DNA from: Acinetobacter sp. NCu2D-2
GTDB taxonomy: Bacteria; Pseudomonadota; Gammaproteobacteria; Pseudomonadales; Moraxellaceae
Assembly (NCBI RefSeq): GCF_001647675.1
Contig: NZ_CP015594.1
Span: forward strand, 1,860,001 to 1,924,000
Direction of reading: 5' to 3'
Length of the DNA stretch: 64,000 nt
Each line of letters begins with the position of its first letter. Position 1 is the stretch's first letter. The notes beneath the pieces are model-generated. The model was not told the DNA's origin. It ran no database searches and saw only the letters and a list, made by a program, of their open reading frames with translations. Positions 63,896 through 64,000 of this stretch are shown piece after piece. A program made the translations under genes and the position numbers.

Positions 63896-64000
63896 CTATT
63901 TATTGGAATTGTGTGACTCATTCCTGAGAATTGAGTTCCATGCTGCGTTATAGGCTGTGCACTCTTGTTTTTTCATTTCAATACATGTTGCACAATCCAT
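63896..64000 (-). CDS. Hypothetical protein, possibly partial at the window edge
   Basis: A minus-strand frame reaches the right edge and ends at TAG (63896-63898). The visible 34 residues read from MDCATCIEMKKQECTAYNAA and contain three cysteines (C3, C6 and C14). The codon pattern looks genuine. The ATG at the very edge may be internal. Its stop lies 27 bases before the channel gene start, suggesting co-transcription. Family not recognised. Confidence 0.5.
   Translation of the reverse strand: MDCATCIEMKKQECTAYNAAWNSILRNESHNSNK

Overview
The window is a stretch of a gamma-proteobacterial chromosome that I assign to Acinetobacter. The reasons are the AT-rich, A/T-ending codon use, the gene order dapE - chpC/chpA - pilJIHG - RND pump - proS, a signal-less YkuD enzyme of the ElsL type beside dapE, and many Acinetobacter-style small lipoproteins and intrinsic terminators. 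The species cannot be settled from the sequence alone. Nearly everything is core chromosome; I see no integrase, transposase, phage gene or CRISPR array.

Layout. 1-9.6 kb: housekeeping and metabolic singletons (GNAT acetyltransferase, FKBP isomerase, YaeQ-like protein, COG0523 metal GTPase, an orphan MhpA-type flavin hydroxylase facing a LysR regulator, acyl-CoA thioesterase, patatin lipoprotein). 9.6-20.2 kb: transport and envelope (AgcS and GltS sodium symporters in tandem, Bcr/CflA drug pump, YccS/FUSC protein, YcxB-like protein, and a PepSY/flavodoxin/FNR membrane reductase behind a probable Fur site). 20.2-22.8 kb: DUF218 protein, DUF2750 protein and an eight-gene tRNA-Val/tRNA-Asp array read leftward from one near-consensus promoter. 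22.8-26.2 kb: ElsL-type L,D-carboxypeptidase, DUF454 and DUF1853 proteins, an entericidin-like lipoprotein and dapE, so two genes here touch diaminopimelate/peptidoglycan metabolism.

26.3-35.0 kb holds the complete twitching-motility chemosensory (Pil-Chp) operon, in transcription order pilG, pilH, pilI, pilJ, chpA, chpC, all on the minus strand. It has no methyltransferase or methylesterase gene. Then come a DUF4124-like protein, an RND adaptor/permease pair without an outer-membrane channel gene, and proS.

42.1-48.8 kb is the most unusual part: four consecutive minus-strand genes (757, 249, 761 and about 436 aa) for exported proteins. They share a short motif right after the signal peptide (L-x-[D/E/N]-x-x-L-[S/T]-x-x-x-G-[Q/E]), and each has closely spaced cysteine pairs. 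They look like one operon for a surface or periplasmic structure of unknown function.

48.9-64 kb: dcd, mrp/apbC, an LEA-like repeat gene broken by an in-frame stop, a protein with a HEPN-like R-x4-H motif, metG, a sporadically distributed DUF6119/TIGR04141-like protein, an exported metallo-beta-lactamase-fold hydrolase, a LysE exporter, a D-cysteine desulfhydrase/ACC deaminase-like enzyme, an HI0933-like flavoprotein, several 55-aa proteins and an MscS-type channel. Partial genes lie at both ends. All identifications come from reading the sequence and recalling family features; no database search was run.
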